A stretch of DNA of 64,000 bases from Mycobacterium sp. GA-1199 (GCF_001500045.1 NZ_LQIX01000001.1:310001-374000); one strand, 5' to 3'. Shown: positions 47,259 through 56,421, counted from the stretch's first letter. Numbers and translations are program-made. Notes: a model not told the origin generated them from the sequence alone.

Positions 47259-48478
47259 TGCTGCGGGCGCCGGTTCAGCGACCGCGCGCCCATGATCAAC
47301 GAGAACACGATCACGCTGCCGACCACCGCGACCCCGACCCGCACCGGCATCGCGTCGATGTCCGACATCATCGGGGCCGCGCTGACCGCAGGGTTGGTGC
47401 CGTCGGCGCCCGGCTTGGTTCCGAGCAACGACGGGTCGGGCTCGATCAGTGTGCCGACGCTGGTACCCGGCGCCGTGGCGAAGCCGTAGTCGAGCAGATG
47501 CGCGGCCTGCTCCCACGGTGCGATCGGCTGGCGGGTGCCCTTGAGGAGCACGGCGACGAGTCGACGGCCGTCGCGGTCCGCGGCGCCGACGAATGTCTGG
47601 CCGGCGTCGTCGGTATAGCCGGTCTTACCGCCCATCGCGCCGGGATAGTTGAGCAGTAGCTTGTTGTCGTTCTCGATGGGGTAGCCGACATCGCCGCGGC
47701 CGGGGAAGTCGAATGCGCGGGTCAACACGATGTCGCTGAAAACCGGGTTGCGCCAGGCATACCGGTAGAACAGCGCCATGTCGTAGGCCGAGGTGCTCAT
47801 GCCGGGACCGTCGAGACCGGACGGCGTGGCGACCCGGGTGTCGAGGCCGCCCAACTTGCGGGCCAGGTCGTTGAGCTTGTGCAGCGTGGCGTCCCAGCCG
47901 CCCATCTGGCGGGCCAGTGCGAACGCGGCGTCGTTGCCCGAGTACATCAGCAGCCCGTGCAGCAGGTCGTTGATCGAGTAGTGGCCGCCCTCGCCGACCC
48001 CGACCTTGGTGCCCTCCTGGGCGGCGTCCTCGGCGGTGCCCGGAACGACCTTGTGCAGCGGCAGCTCCTTGATGGCCGCCATCGCGGTCAACACCTTGAT
48101 GATGCTCGCGGGCCGGTGCCTGCCGTGCGGATCCTTCGCGGCGATGACGTCGCCGGAGTCGAGGTCGGCTACCAGCCACGCCTCGGCCGAGACGTCGTTC
48201 GGCAGTGGCGGAGTGCCCGGCGCGGTGATGACTCCGCAGCCGGAGAGCTTATCGCCGCCCATCGGCGTGGCGGGCACCGGCAACGGTGCGGGCGGCGCCT
48301 GACCCGGTTTGGGCACCTCGGATGCGTCGACCGCGGGTGGCGTCACCTCGCGGTACGGGCATGCGCTCGCCTCGGGGGCCGCCGGCGGCTGCGCGCTTGC
48401 CACGGCCGGTCCCGCGGCCACGAACAAGGCCGTGGCCAGTACGGCGGCGCGGAGCAGCGGGTTTCGAAACTTCGCCAT
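47255..48478 (-). CDS. dacB1: D-alanyl-D-alanine carboxypeptidase (DacB1-like)
   Basis: 407 aa (Rv3330, 405 aa). Signal peptide to about residue 29 (AVASAQP), a proline-rich linker, then a class A low-molecular-weight penicillin-binding domain: SxxK in ASIIKVLTA near residue 125, SGN in [12 protein letters not shown] in [11 protein letters not shown]-terminal helix ([16 protein letters not shown]) and basic end anchor it to the membrane. Removes the terminal D-Ala of peptidoglycan stem peptides, limiting cross-links. Single gene. Confidence 0.94.
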   Translation of the reverse strand: MAKFRNPLLRAAVLATALFVAAGPAVASAQPPAAPEASACPYREVTPPAVDASEVPKPGQAPPAPLPVPATPMGGDKLSGCGVITAPGTPPLPNDVSAEAWLVADLDSGDVIAAKDPHGRHRPASIIKVLTAMAAIKELPLHKVVPGTAEDAAQEGTKVGVGEGGHYSINDLLHGLLMYSGNDAAFALARQMGGWDATLHKLNDLARKLGGLDTRVATPSGLDGPGMSTSAYDMALFYRYAWRNPVFSDIVLTRAFDFPGRGDVGYPIENDNKLLLNYPGAMGGKTGYTDDAGQTFVGAADRDGRRLVAVLLKGTRQPIAPWEQAAHLLDYGFATAPGTSVGTLIEPDPSLLGTKPGADGTNPAVSAAPMMSDIDAMPVRVGVAVVGSVIVFSLIMGARSLNRRPQH

Positions 48479-48559
48479 CGTGACCGCACATTAAGCCGCG
48501 AAAGGGCGGATCGCGCGTAGGCGCGCTGTGACTGGTGTTACTTGAGTTTCATTTGTGAC

Positions 48560-49582
48560 TTAGCGGATCGACAGCGACGCGACGTCGACGTGCGCGACGG
48601 CGGGGAACCCGATGCTGCCCATCCACAACCGGCCCTCGGCTTCGACCAGACCCGTCACCATGCCGAAGTGCGGATGCTCGCAGCGGATACCCGCGACGAC
48701 GTCACCGGTGTCCGGATCGAACGCCACCGCCCACACCTCGGGCTTTATCTGGGGCTGCAGCTTGTCGGGCAGCTTCCACAACAGCTTGCGCAACGCCGGC
48801 CAGCGCGGTGCGAGCCATTCGGCGGCGGCGTTGAGCGGTGAGACCATCGCGCACCAGATGCGGCCGTCGGCGCCGGTGGACAGGTTGTCGGGATGGCCGG
48901 GCAGGTTCTCTCGAAGCGGGGTCACCGACCCGGCTCGCTCGCCGGTGAGCCAGTATTTCGACAGCCCGCGCCCCATCGTCTCGGCGAACACCAACGCCGA
49001 CCCGTCGGCGGTGGGGGTGACACCGTTGGCGAAGTACAGCCCGGCCACCGCGGTGAGCACGGTGCCGTCGGCGTCGCGGCGGAACAGGCTGCCGCGCGGG
49101 CGCGCCTCCATCACCGCGCCCTTGAAGTGGGCGTAGTCGAACGCGCTCGTCGACTCGGTGAAATATATTGTGCCGTCCGGTGATTGGGTGACGTTCGAGC
49201 AGAACATCAGCCGCCGGTCGTCGACTTCGGCCACGAGCGTCTCCACCGTTCCGTCGGTGGGGTCGATCGACATCAGGCCGCCGGGGCTGGTGCAGACCAG
49301 GATCCGGCCGTCGTGCGCAACGTGCATGCCCAGCGGCCGGCCCTCGGTGGTGGCGACGATGACCGGGTCGCCACCGCCGGGCGCGAGGCGAACGATGCGG
49401 CCGTCGTCGAGGCCCGCCCAGATGGAACCCTCGGCGTCGACCACCACGTCCTCGGGCGCGTTGCCGGGCACTCCGACGACGGTCAGGTCGGCCGACGGCA
49501 GATCTGGAAGCGGATCGACGGGCGGCGGCTGCCAGCGGACGGGATCGATCGGCGGCTTCTTGGGCTTCGGCTCGGTGGACAC
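48560..49582 (-). CDS. SMP-30/strictosidine-synthase-like beta-propeller protein
   Basis: 340 aa from a GTG (MSTEPKPKKPPID); a longer frame begins at 49648 but would cover an inverted repeat. The six-bladed propeller shows in GNAPEDVVVDAEGSIWAGLDDGRI, PLGMHVAHDGRILVCTS, and LPGHPDNLSTGADGRIWCAMVSP. Family members are lactonases or hydrolases with a bound divalent metal. No signal peptide is seen. The reaction is unknown. It lies downstream of the aminotransferase gene with 80 bases and a 12-base inverted repeat between. Confidence 0.85.
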   Translation of the reverse strand: MSTEPKPKKPPIDPVRWQPPPVDPLPDLPSADLTVVGVPGNAPEDVVVDAEGSIWAGLDDGRIVRLAPGGGDPVIVATTEGRPLGMHVAHDGRILVCTSPGGLMSIDPTDGTVETLVAEVDDRRLMFCSNVTQSPDGTIYFTESTSAFDYAHFKGAVMEARPRGSLFRRDADGTVLTAVAGLYFANGVTPTADGSALVFAETMGRGLSKYWLTGERAGSVTPLRENLPGHPDNLSTGADGRIWCAMVSPLNAAAEWLAPRWPALRKLLWKLPDKLQPQIKPEVWAVAFDPDTGDVVAGIRCEHPHFGMVTGLVEAEGRLWMGSIGFPAVAHVDVASLSIR

Positions 49583-49603
49583 GCCGCCAGTCTCGCCGAA
49601 ATG

Positions 49604-49646
49604 GCATTCCAGCAGGCAGTTACTCGTACTTTCGCTGCTGGAATGC
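49604..49646. repeat. Perfect 12-base inverted repeat between aminotransferase and SMP-30-like genes
   Basis: GCATTCCAGCAG at 49604-49615 and CTGCTGGAATGC at 49635-49646, with a 19-base spacer. It could be a terminator stem for the aminotransferase transcript, although it lacks a T tract, or an operator for the SMP-30-like gene. Seen directly; role inferred. Confidence 0.6.
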
Positions 49647-49661
49647 AATTTCGCGCAAAAG

Positions 49662-51032
49662 TCAGATGCGGCGGCCGGCCTCGGCGAGCACGTCGCGCAT
49701 GATCTGGTAGATCGCGTCGAATTCCTTCTGGCCGCTGATCAGAGGCGGGGCCAACTGGACGACCGGATCGCCGCGGTCATCAGCGCGGCAGTACAGGCCG
49801 GCCTCGAAGAGTGCGGGGGTCAGGAACCCGCGCAGCATCCGCTCGGACTCCTCGTCGTTGAAGGTCTCCTTGGTGGCTTTGTCCTTGACCAGTTCGATGC
49901 CGTAGAAGTAGCCCTCGCCGCGAACGTCGCCGACGATCGGCAGGTCGTACAACTGCTCGAGGGTGGCCCGGAATCTCGGCGCGTTCTCCTTGACGTGGTC
50001 GTTGAGCCCCTCGCGTTCGAAGATGTCGAGATTGGCCAGCGCCACCGCCGACGACACCGGATGCCCGCCGAAGGTGTAGCCGTGCGCGAACGTGGTCTTG
50101 CCGTCGTTGAACGGCTCGAACAACCGGTCGCTGGCGACCATCGCACCGATCGGCGAGTAGCCGGACGTCAAACCCTTTGCGCAGGTGATGATGTCGGGGA
50201 CATAGCCGAAGTCGTCACAGGCGAACATCGACCCGATCCGGCCGTATGCGCAGATGACCTCGTCGGACACCAGCAGCACGTCGTACTCGTCGCAGATCTC
50301 CCGGACCCGCTCGAAATAGCCTGGCGGCGGCGGGAAGCACCCACCCGCGTTCTGAACCGGTTCGAGGAAGACGGCCGCGACCGTATCGGGGCCCTCGAAC
50401 TCGATGGCTTCGGCGATGCGGTCGGCGCAGTACTGTCCGAACGCCTTCTCGTCGCCCTGGTACGGCGCGGGGGCCCGATAGAAGTTAGTGTTGGGCACCC
50501 GGAATCCGCCCGGTGTCAGCGGCTCGAACGGTGCCTTGAACACCGGCAACCCCGTGATGGCCAGCGCCCCCTGCGGTGTGCCGTGATAGGCGATGGAACG
50601 CGAAACCACCTTGTGCTTACCGGGTTTGCCGGTCAGCTTGAAATAGTTCTTGGCGAGTTTCCACGCCGACTCGACGGCCTCGCCGCCACCGGTCGTGAAG
50701 AACACCCGGTTCAGATCGCCGGGTGCGTAACCGGCGACGCGTTCGGCGAGCTCGATCGCGGTCGGCGTGGCGTAAGACCACAGCGGGAAGAACGCCAACT
50801 GCTCGGCCTGCTTGGCGGCGGCCTCGGCCAGTTCCTGGCGGCCGTGACCGACCTGGACCACGAAAAGCCCTGACAGCCCGTCGATGTAGCTCTTGCCGTT
50901 GCTGTCCCAGATCGTGACACCCTCACCGCGTGTGATGATCGGCGGGGTGATGCCGGCGCCGTGCCGGGCGAAGTGACCCCACAGGTGACGGTTGGCTTTC
51001 GCGCCGAGGTCGGCCGAAAGGGTTGTAGTCAT
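49662..51032 (-). CDS. Class III aminotransferase (putrescine/GABA-type)
   Basis: 456 aa from the ATG overlapping the Lrp gene stop (ATGA). PLP-dependent class III transaminase: TTGGGEAVESAWKLA near residue 110, VFLEPVQNAGG, DEVICAYGRIG, Lys in CAKGLTSGYSPIGAM near residue 285, and GYTFGGHPVSSA. The family includes putrescine-pyruvate and GABA aminotransferases (SpuC, Rv3329). The neighbouring Lrp regulator and aldehyde dehydrogenase support a diamine or omega-amino acid substrate, yielding the aldehyde that the dehydrogenase oxidises. Confidence 0.88.
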   Translation of the reverse strand: MTTTLSADLGAKANRHLWGHFARHGAGITPPIITRGEGVTIWDSNGKSYIDGLSGLFVVQVGHGRQELAEAAAKQAEQLAFFPLWSYATPTAIELAERVAGYAPGDLNRVFFTTGGGEAVESAWKLAKNYFKLTGKPGKHKVVSRSIAYHGTPQGALAITGLPVFKAPFEPLTPGGFRVPNTNFYRAPAPYQGDEKAFGQYCADRIAEAIEFEGPDTVAAVFLEPVQNAGGCFPPPPGYFERVREICDEYDVLLVSDEVICAYGRIGSMFACDDFGYVPDIITCAKGLTSGYSPIGAMVASDRLFEPFNDGKTTFAHGYTFGGHPVSSAVALANLDIFEREGLNDHVKENAPRFRATLEQLYDLPIVGDVRGEGYFYGIELVKDKATKETFNDEESERMLRGFLTPALFEAGLYCRADDRGDPVVQLAPPLISGQKEFDAIYQIMRDVLAEAGRRI

Positions 51033-51550
51033 CGAGTGCCCCAATTGTATTGCTGCTTGACGAGTTTCAGGTAGACGAGTGTCTCGGTGGATATCACTCC
51101 CGGCAGCGCTCGGATCTGGGTGTTGAGCAGGTCGAGCAGGTCGTCGTCGTCCTCGCAGACGACCTCGACGATGGCGTCGAAGGACCCGGCGGTGAGCACG
51201 ACGTAGTCGACGGACTCGATGGCGGCCAGCTTCTCGGCCACCTTGGTCGTGTCGCCGGTGCAGCGGATCCCGATCATCGCCTGGCGGGCGAAACCCAGTT
51301 GCATGGGATCGGTGACGGCGACGATCTGCATGACACCGGCGTCGACCATGCGTTGCACCCGCTGCCGGACGGCGGCCTCGGACAACCCGACCGACTTGCC
51401 GATGCCCGCGTACGAGCGGCGGCCGTCCTGCTGCAGCTTCTCGATGATCTGCTTGCTCAAGTCGTCGAGGGGAAACGCGGCGCCGGGACGGGACTGGTTG
51501 AGTCGGAACGAAACGGGGCCGAGGCCGTGCGTCGCACCCGGAGTAGGCAT
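51029..51550 (-). CDS. Lrp/AsnC-family transcriptional regulator
   Basis: 173 aa. An N-terminal extension of about 25 residues precedes DDLSKQIIEKLQQDGRRSYAGIGKSVGLSEAAVRQRVQRM, the AsnC helix-turn-helix. The C-terminal RAM ligand domain follows (YVVLTAGSFDAIVEVVCEDDDDL). An ATG further in cannot be excluded as start. It overlaps the aminotransferase gene and diverges from the aldehyde dehydrogenase gene, so it probably controls both in response to the amine or amino acid substrate. Confidence 0.9.
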   Translation of the reverse strand: MPTPGATHGLGPVSFRLNQSRPGAAFPLDDLSKQIIEKLQQDGRRSYAGIGKSVGLSEAAVRQRVQRMVDAGVMQIVAVTDPMQLGFARQAMIGIRCTGDTTKVAEKLAAIESVDYVVLTAGSFDAIVEVVCEDDDDLLDLLNTQIRALPGVISTETLVYLKLVKQQYNWGTR

Positions 51551-51553
51551 GCC

Positions 51554-51606
51554 AGTGATTGTGCACGGAATTCGTCGTCAGAGGCAACCACAGCCATGAA
51601 ATCACT
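51554..51606. promoter_or_regulatory. Divergent control region of Lrp and aldehyde dehydrogenase genes with inverted repeat
   Basis: The 104-base spacer holds AGTGATT (51554-51560) and AATCACT (51600-51606), a perfect 7-base inverted repeat 39 bases apart. This could be two half-sites for the Lrp-type octameric regulator. Function is inferred from position. Confidence 0.4.
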
Positions 51607-51654
51607 CGTTCAGGCCCGGCTCGGCTATGGGAAAGCGTAGGGGTCCGTTAGCGT

Positions 51655-53157
51655 ATGGCCATGACTGCGACATCCGTTTCCGCCAGTGTGGCGGGCAGCT
51701 GGATCGACGGCGCCGCGGTGGCGACCGGCGGACCCGCCCACCGGGTCACCGACCCCGCGACGGGGCAGGCCGTCGCCGAATACGCGTTGGGCACGCCCGC
51801 CGACGTGGACACCGCGGTGGCCTCGGCCCGCGCGGCGTTGACCGAATGGTCCACCGCCACGCCAGCGGACCGCTCGGCGGTCCTGTTCAAGCTGGCGCAC
51901 CTGGCGGGCGAGGGCGCGGATGCATTGGTCGCCGAGGAGGTCAGCCAGACCGGTAAGCCGGTGCGGCTGGCCGCCGAATTCGACGTCCCCGGCAGCGTCG
52001 ACAACATCGATTTCTTCGCCGGCGCGGCGCGTCACCTGGAGGGCAAGGCCAGTGCCGAGTATTCCGCCGATCACACCTCGAGCATCCGGCGTGAGGCGGT
52101 CGGTGTGGTCGCGACCATCACGCCGTGGAACTATCCGTTGCAGATGGCGGTGTGGAAAGTGTTGCCCGCGTTGGCCGCCGGCTGTTCGGTGGTGATCAAA
52201 CCGTGTGAGTTGACACCGTTGACCACGTTGACGCTCGCGCGCCTCGCGAAGGAGGCGGGCCTGCCCGACGGCGTCTTCAATGTGGTCACGGGGCTGGGCG
52301 GCGAGGTCGGCACGGCGCTGGCAGGCCACCGCGATGTCGACGTCGTGACTTTCACCGGGTCGACGCCCGTGGGCCGCAAGGTGATGGCTGCGGCGGCGGT
52401 GCACGGCCACCGGGTGCAGCTCGAGCTCGGCGGCAAGGCGCCGTTCGTGGTGTTCGACGACGCAGATCTCGACGCCGCCGTCCAGGGCGCTGCGGCCGGC
52501 GCGCTGATCAACACCGGTCAGGACTGCACGGCGGCGACGCGGGCGATCGTCGCGCGCGAGCTCTACGACGATTTCGTCGCGGGCGTCGCCGAGGTGTTCT
52601 CCAAGGTCGTCGTCGGCGACCCACAGGACCCGGACACCGACCTCGGACCGCTGATCTCAATGGCGCACCGGGCGAAGGTGGCCGGCATGGTCGAGCGGGC
52701 GCCGGGACAGGGCGGGCGGATCGTCTGCGGCGGGTCGGCCCCCGACCGGCCGGGTTCGTTCTATCTGCCGACCGTGATCGCCGACGTCGACGAGCAGTCC
52801 GAGGTGTATCGCGACGAGATCTTCGGACCGGTCCTCACGGTGCGCTCGTTCACCGACGACGACGACGCGCTGCGGCAGGCCAACGACACCACGTATGGCT
52901 TGGCGGCCTCAGCGTGGACCCGCGATGTCTACCGCGCGCAGCGGGCGTCGCGGGAGATCAAGGCCGGCTGCGTGTGGATCAACGACCACATCCCGATCAT
53001 CAGCGAGATGCCGCACGGCGGTGTCGGGGCCTCCGGGTTCGGCAAGGACATGAGCGACTACTCGCTCGAGGAGTACCTCACCGTCAAGCACGTGATGAGT
53101 GACATCACCGGGGTGGCCGAAAAAGAGTGGCACCGCACGGTTTTCGCCAAGCGCTAG
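51655..53157 (+). CDS. Aldehyde dehydrogenase, gamma-aminobutyraldehyde-type
   Basis: 500 aa; an ATG two codons in is an alternative start. NAD-dependent ALDH fold: TITPWNYPLQMAVWKVLPAL near residue 155, Glu in QLELGGKAPFVVF near residue 255, catalytic Cys in INTGQDCTAATRAIV near residue 288, and EIFGPVLTVRSF. WINDHIPIISEMPHGG near the end is typical of 4-aminobutyraldehyde dehydrogenases (PatD-like). It would turn 4-aminobutanal from putrescine transamination into GABA. Divergent from the Lrp-aminotransferase operon. Its TAG shares CTAG with the convergent PrsW-like gene. Confidence 0.88.
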   Translation: MAMTATSVSASVAGSWIDGAAVATGGPAHRVTDPATGQAVAEYALGTPADVDTAVASARAALTEWSTATPADRSAVLFKLAHLAGEGADALVAEEVSQTGKPVRLAAEFDVPGSVDNIDFFAGAARHLEGKASAEYSADHTSSIRREAVGVVATITPWNYPLQMAVWKVLPALAAGCSVVIKPCELTPLTTLTLARLAKEAGLPDGVFNVVTGLGGEVGTALAGHRDVDVVTFTGSTPVGRKVMAAAAVHGHRVQLELGGKAPFVVFDDADLDAAVQGAAAGALINTGQDCTAATRAIVARELYDDFVAGVAEVFSKVVVGDPQDPDTDLGPLISMAHRAKVAGMVERAPGQGGRIVCGGSAPDRPGSFYLPTVIADVDEQSEVYRDEIFGPVLTVRSFTDDDDALRQANDTTYGLAASAWTRDVYRAQRASREIKAGCVWINDHIPIISEMPHGGVGASGFGKDMSDYSLEEYLTVKHVMSDITGVAEKEWHRTVFAKR

Positions 53158-54287
53158 CCGCTTCGCGCTGCGCCGAGAGTGCTGTTTCTGACGGAATCCG
53201 AGCCGAATTCGTCAGAAACCGTAGTCTCGCCGTAGCGTTGGATACGGTCGAGGGCGGCGCGCTGTTGGGCCTTGACCGCTTTTGCCGCGGCGCGGCCACC
53301 GGACCGTTTGGCCGACTTGCGCAGGGCGCGGCGCCGGCGTCGCGTCGGCAGCGAATCCAGAACGTCGTCGCCGATGGTGGCGAGTTCGCCGCTGGCGCGA
53401 CCGGCCTCGATGCGGGCGATCACCCAGCGCCGCTCGTCACGTAGCAACAAGGCCGCGACGATGAGGAAGAACACCAGGCTGCCGAGCATCTTGAGGGGCA
53501 TCGCCGCCAGCGGACCCGGTGCGTTCCAGGTGAAGTGCAGCAGCGGGCCGCTCAGAAGCAGTCCGAACGCGATTGCCAGCCGCCGCCCGGTCGACCATCG
53601 GTCGCGGTCGCGGAACGACGGCAGCAACAGCAGCACGCCCACCGATGTCAGCGCCGTGTAGGTCCAGTGCGCCGGCACGGCGGTGAAGAACCGCACGAGG
53701 AGGTTTCCACCCGCACCGGCCATATCTGAGTCGAGGTCCTGCAAGGCGCTGTTCGCCGCGTAGGACAGGTCTTCCATCAGGTCGAAACCGAAACCGACGA
53801 ACATCCCGACCATCAGCGCATGCGAAATGCGGTTCAACACATGGGCACAAAGCACCAGCACCACCGCCGCGCACAACGCCTTGGAGGCTTCCTCGATGAT
53901 GGGTGCGGTAAGCGCGGCCTCCCAGTCGGTGAATGTCTCCGGCGCCAGCACCATGCTCCACAGTTGGCCGAGTCCACCGTTGCCGTTCATCGCCATCGCC
54001 ACCGCTGCGGTGCCGCCCAGTGCGAAGCCCGCCACGAGGGCCTGCGGATAACGCCGCCCACTACGAAACGGGTCGAACCGGAAGATCAGCCACACCATGA
54101 ACGCGATGAACAGCAGCCATAGCCACGACAGGGCGACGTTGGCGTCGAGCGTCGCGCGGATGACCGGGCCGGAATCGTCGAGCAGCGCGAGCGTTCCGAG
54201 AATCAGCGCCACCACGAACACCCAGAACACCGCGGACTCAGGGCGGTACACCACAGGACGCCGTTGCGGCACCGTCTGGGCGCTCAC
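53154..54287 (-). CDS. PrsW-family intramembrane metalloprotease
   Basis: 377 aa from a GTG with AAGGGAAC upstream, overlapping the preceding gene. About eight membrane helices. PrsW motifs: IIEEASKALCA (EExxK) near residue 122, FDLMEDLSYA near 160, and a later His in LHFTWNAPGPLA. The C-terminal 80 residues are cytosolic and strongly basic. Bacillus PrsW cleaves an anti-sigma factor; here the target is unknown. The nearby sigJ is an ECF41 type without a separate anti-sigma factor, so a link is speculative. Coupled to the exported protein gene by a GTGA overlap. Confidence 0.87.
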   Translation of the reverse strand: MSAQTVPQRRPVVYRPESAVFWVFVVALILGTLALLDDSGPVIRATLDANVALSWLWLLFIAFMVWLIFRFDPFRSGRRYPQALVAGFALGGTAAVAMAMNGNGGLGQLWSMVLAPETFTDWEAALTAPIIEEASKALCAAVVLVLCAHVLNRISHALMVGMFVGFGFDLMEDLSYAANSALQDLDSDMAGAGGNLLVRFFTAVPAHWTYTALTSVGVLLLLPSFRDRDRWSTGRRLAIAFGLLLSGPLLHFTWNAPGPLAAMPLKMLGSLVFFLIVAALLLRDERRWVIARIEAGRASGELATIGDDVLDSLPTRRRRRALRKSAKRSGGRAAAKAVKAQQRAALDRIQRYGETTVSDEFGSDSVRNSTLGAARSG

Positions 54288-54805
54288 GGCTGTTCCCTTC
54301 CGATCGGTGCCACCACGAGGTCCAGCGGCGGTGCGGGCTGGTCGGCTGTCCCCAGGGTCTGAACCCACACGATCACGTCGTCGTCGGCCAGGAAGGCGCA
54401 TTCGCCCAGCCGGTCCTCGGCGACGAGCTCACACCCCACACCGGTGAGGGTGCCGTCGGCGGTCGTGACGATTTCGCCTGTCATCGCGGCGCTGGAACCG
54501 GTGACGCGGTCGGCCCGCATGAGCCGCCGCGCAACCGCGTCGACGTCTCGGCCTCCCCGGTCGAAGACCTGCACGATGACCAGCTCGTCACCGGAGCGGT
54601 AGCCGACCCCGTTGCCGAATTCGCGGGCATCCCAGCCCGCAGGGCCGGCGACGGAGATCTCGTTGCCGTCCTCGCTGGTCAGCACCGTCGTCTCGGAACT
54701 CGGCTGCCAGGCGTCGTCTTCGACCATTGCCGCGGCGGCCATCGGGATCCCCGGTACCGCAATCAGTCCCGTCGCCAGCAGCAGCGCTGCGCGAATCTCG
54801 ATCAA
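54284..54805 (-). CDS. Exported protein of unknown function
   Basis: 173 aa from a TTG with GAGGGG six bases upstream; a longer frame lacks such a site. An N-terminal hydrophobic segment (AALLLATGLIAVPGIPMAAAA) looks like a signal peptide, cleaved near residue 26. There is no lipobox cysteine. The mature part is an alpha/beta domain with two cysteines (GVGCELVAEDRLGECAFL) that may form a disulphide. No family is recognised. It precedes and overlaps the PrsW-like gene, so the two may act together at the membrane. Confidence 0.75.
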   Translation of the reverse strand: MIEIRAALLLATGLIAVPGIPMAAAAMVEDDAWQPSSETTVLTSEDGNEISVAGPAGWDAREFGNGVGYRSGDELVIVQVFDRGGRDVDAVARRLMRADRVTGSSAAMTGEIVTTADGTLTGVGCELVAEDRLGECAFLADDDVIVWVQTLGTADQPAPPLDLVVAPIGREQP

Positions 54806-54899
54806 CGGCGTCCCCTCGATAAGTCCGGCTATGACGGGGTCGAACCTAGCAAGCGACGCACACCGGCGCGGGCACGCCACGCTGGAAGTATTGGCGCAC

Positions 54900-54905
54900 T
54901 AGGCT
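54900..54905 (+). promoter_or_regulatory. Candidate -10 of sigJ
   Basis: TAGGCT fits TANNNT six bases before the sigJ ATG with no ribosome binding site between. A leaderless transcript is inferred. Confidence 0.4.
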
Positions 54906-54911
54906 GGTCGA

Positions 54912-55820
54912 ATGACCGCCAGCGCGCGGGTCGACGAGTTCGAGGATTTGCGGCCGCACCTGTTGTCCGTCGCCTACCGGCTCACGGGCACGATGGCCGA
55001 CGCCGAGGACATCGTGCAGGATGCCTGGTTGCGCTGGAACGGCGCCCACCACGAGTCGATCAATGACCTGCGGGCATGGCTGACGACGGTGGTCAGCCGG
55101 TTGGGCTTGGACCGGCTTCGTTCGGCGGCGCACCGGCGCGAAACCTATGTCGGGGAATGGCTTCCGGAGCCGGTCGTCACCGCGCTGGACGGCGATGACC
55201 CGTTGGCGTCGGTGGTCGCCGGCGAGGATGCCCGGTTCGCCGCGATGGTGGTGCTCGAACGGCTGAGCCCGGATCAGCGGGTGGCGTTCGTGCTGCACGA
55301 CGGCTTCTCGGTGCCGTTCGGCGAAGTTGCCGGCGTGCTCGGTGTCAGTGAGGCCGCGGCGCGGCAACTGGCCTCCCGGGCACGCCGTGCCGTCGCGGAC
55401 GCGCCGCCGCCGGTACCCGATGACACCCACAACGAGGTGGCGGGTGCGCTGATGGCGGCGCTCGCCGACGGTGACATGGAAGCCGTTGTGGCACTGCTTC
55501 ATCCCGATGTGACCTTCACCGGCGACTCGAACCGCAGGGCGCCGACCGCGCCGCGCGTCATCCATGGACCGGAGAAGGTGGCCCGGTTCCTGTTCGGGCT
55601 GGCCCGCCGGTATGGACCGGGCTGGCTCGAGGCGGGTGTGCCTGCGCTGATCAACGGTCAGTTCGGCAGCTGGACGCCGGGATCGCCGGCCCGCGACGGC
55701 TATCCGGAGATGATGCCGCGGGTCACCGCGATGACCGTGCGCGACGGCAAGGTCTGCGCGATATGGGATATCGCCAACCCGGACAAGTTCACCGGTTCGC
55801 CGCTGAGGTCTCGTCGGTAG
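54912..55820 (+). CDS. sigJ: ECF sigma factor SigJ (ECF41 group, with SnoaL-like C-terminal domain)
   Basis: 302 aa (Rv3328c, 312 aa). Sigma region 2 lies at about residues 10-75 (FEDLRPHLLSVAYRLTGTMADAEDIVQDAW-type, here LLSVAYRLTGTMADAEDIVQ) and region 4 at 112-165 (LSPDQRVAFVLHDGFSVPFGEVAGVLG). A fused NTF2/SnoaL-like domain covers residues 180-300, which in ECF41 sigma factors replaces an anti-sigma factor and controls activity. ECF41 genes are characteristically next to a carboxymuconolactone decarboxylase, oxidoreductase or epimerase gene. Here the convergent CMD gene overlaps by 32 bases and carries a matching promoter. Confidence 0.94.
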   Translation: MTASARVDEFEDLRPHLLSVAYRLTGTMADAEDIVQDAWLRWNGAHHESINDLRAWLTTVVSRLGLDRLRSAAHRRETYVGEWLPEPVVTALDGDDPLASVVAGEDARFAAMVVLERLSPDQRVAFVLHDGFSVPFGEVAGVLGVSEAAARQLASRARRAVADAPPPVPDDTHNEVAGALMAALADGDMEAVVALLHPDVTFTGDSNRRAPTAPRVIHGPEKVARFLFGLARRYGPGWLEAGVPALINGQFGSWTPGSPARDGYPEMMPRVTAMTVRDGKVCAIWDIANPDKFTGSPLRSRR

Positions 55821-56421
55821 CCGTCGTCTCCTCGCGCAAGCGCTCGTCGGAAGCCCACGGAACCCGGCACGCGTCGCCGGAGCCGAAGCCCTGCTCGGTG
55901 ATGCCCAGCGCCGAGTACATCCGAGCCCGCATGTTCTCGACACCGATCTGATACGTCAGCTCGATCACACCGTCGTCGCCGAACCGCTGGCGAAGGTCGT
56001 CGACCTGTTCGTCGGTGATGGTGTGCGGATCGCCGGTCATCGCGTCGGCGTAGGCGATCGCGGCGCGCTCGTCGTCGGAGAACAGCGGCGATGTCGCGTA
56101 TGCGTCGATGTTCTTGAGGCGGTCGACATCGAGGCCGTCGAGGCGTTGCAGCATCGCGCCGAAGTCGACGCACCACGAGCATCCGACCGTCCGTGCGGCC
56201 CAGAACACGGCGAGCTCGCGGACGCTCTTGGGTAGTTTCTTCGACCCCGACTGCAGCATGCCTTCGTGCACGACGTTGGCGATCATCAACCGGGGGTGAT
56301 GCGCCGCGACGGCGAAGGGCTCGGGGACCTCGCCGAACCGGCGCTTGGCCACCCGGTACAGGAGCTTGGTCAGCAGCGAGGCGCGCTGCGGGGGCAGGGG
56401 TTCGATACGTGATGTCGTCAT
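55789..56421 (-). CDS. Carboxymuconolactone decarboxylase/AhpD-like protein (probable SigJ target)
   Basis: 210 aa from MTTSRIEPLPPQR. CMD/AhpD fold with redox CxxC in ARTVGCSWCVDFG near residue 83-90, preceded by LPKSVRELAVFWA. AhpD-like members reduce peroxides or disulphides; the substrate here is unknown. It converges on and overlaps sigJ. An exact TGTCACA-N16-CGTC promoter ends nine bases upstream of the start codon, so the transcript is probably short-leadered and SigJ-dependent. Confidence 0.88.
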   Translation of the reverse strand: MTTSRIEPLPPQRASLLTKLLYRVAKRRFGEVPEPFAVAAHHPRLMIANVVHEGMLQSGSKKLPKSVRELAVFWAARTVGCSWCVDFGAMLQRLDGLDVDRLKNIDAYATSPLFSDDERAAIAYADAMTGDPHTITDEQVDDLRQRFGDDGVIELTYQIGVENMRARMYSALGITEQGFGSGDACRVPWASDERLREETTATDETSAANR

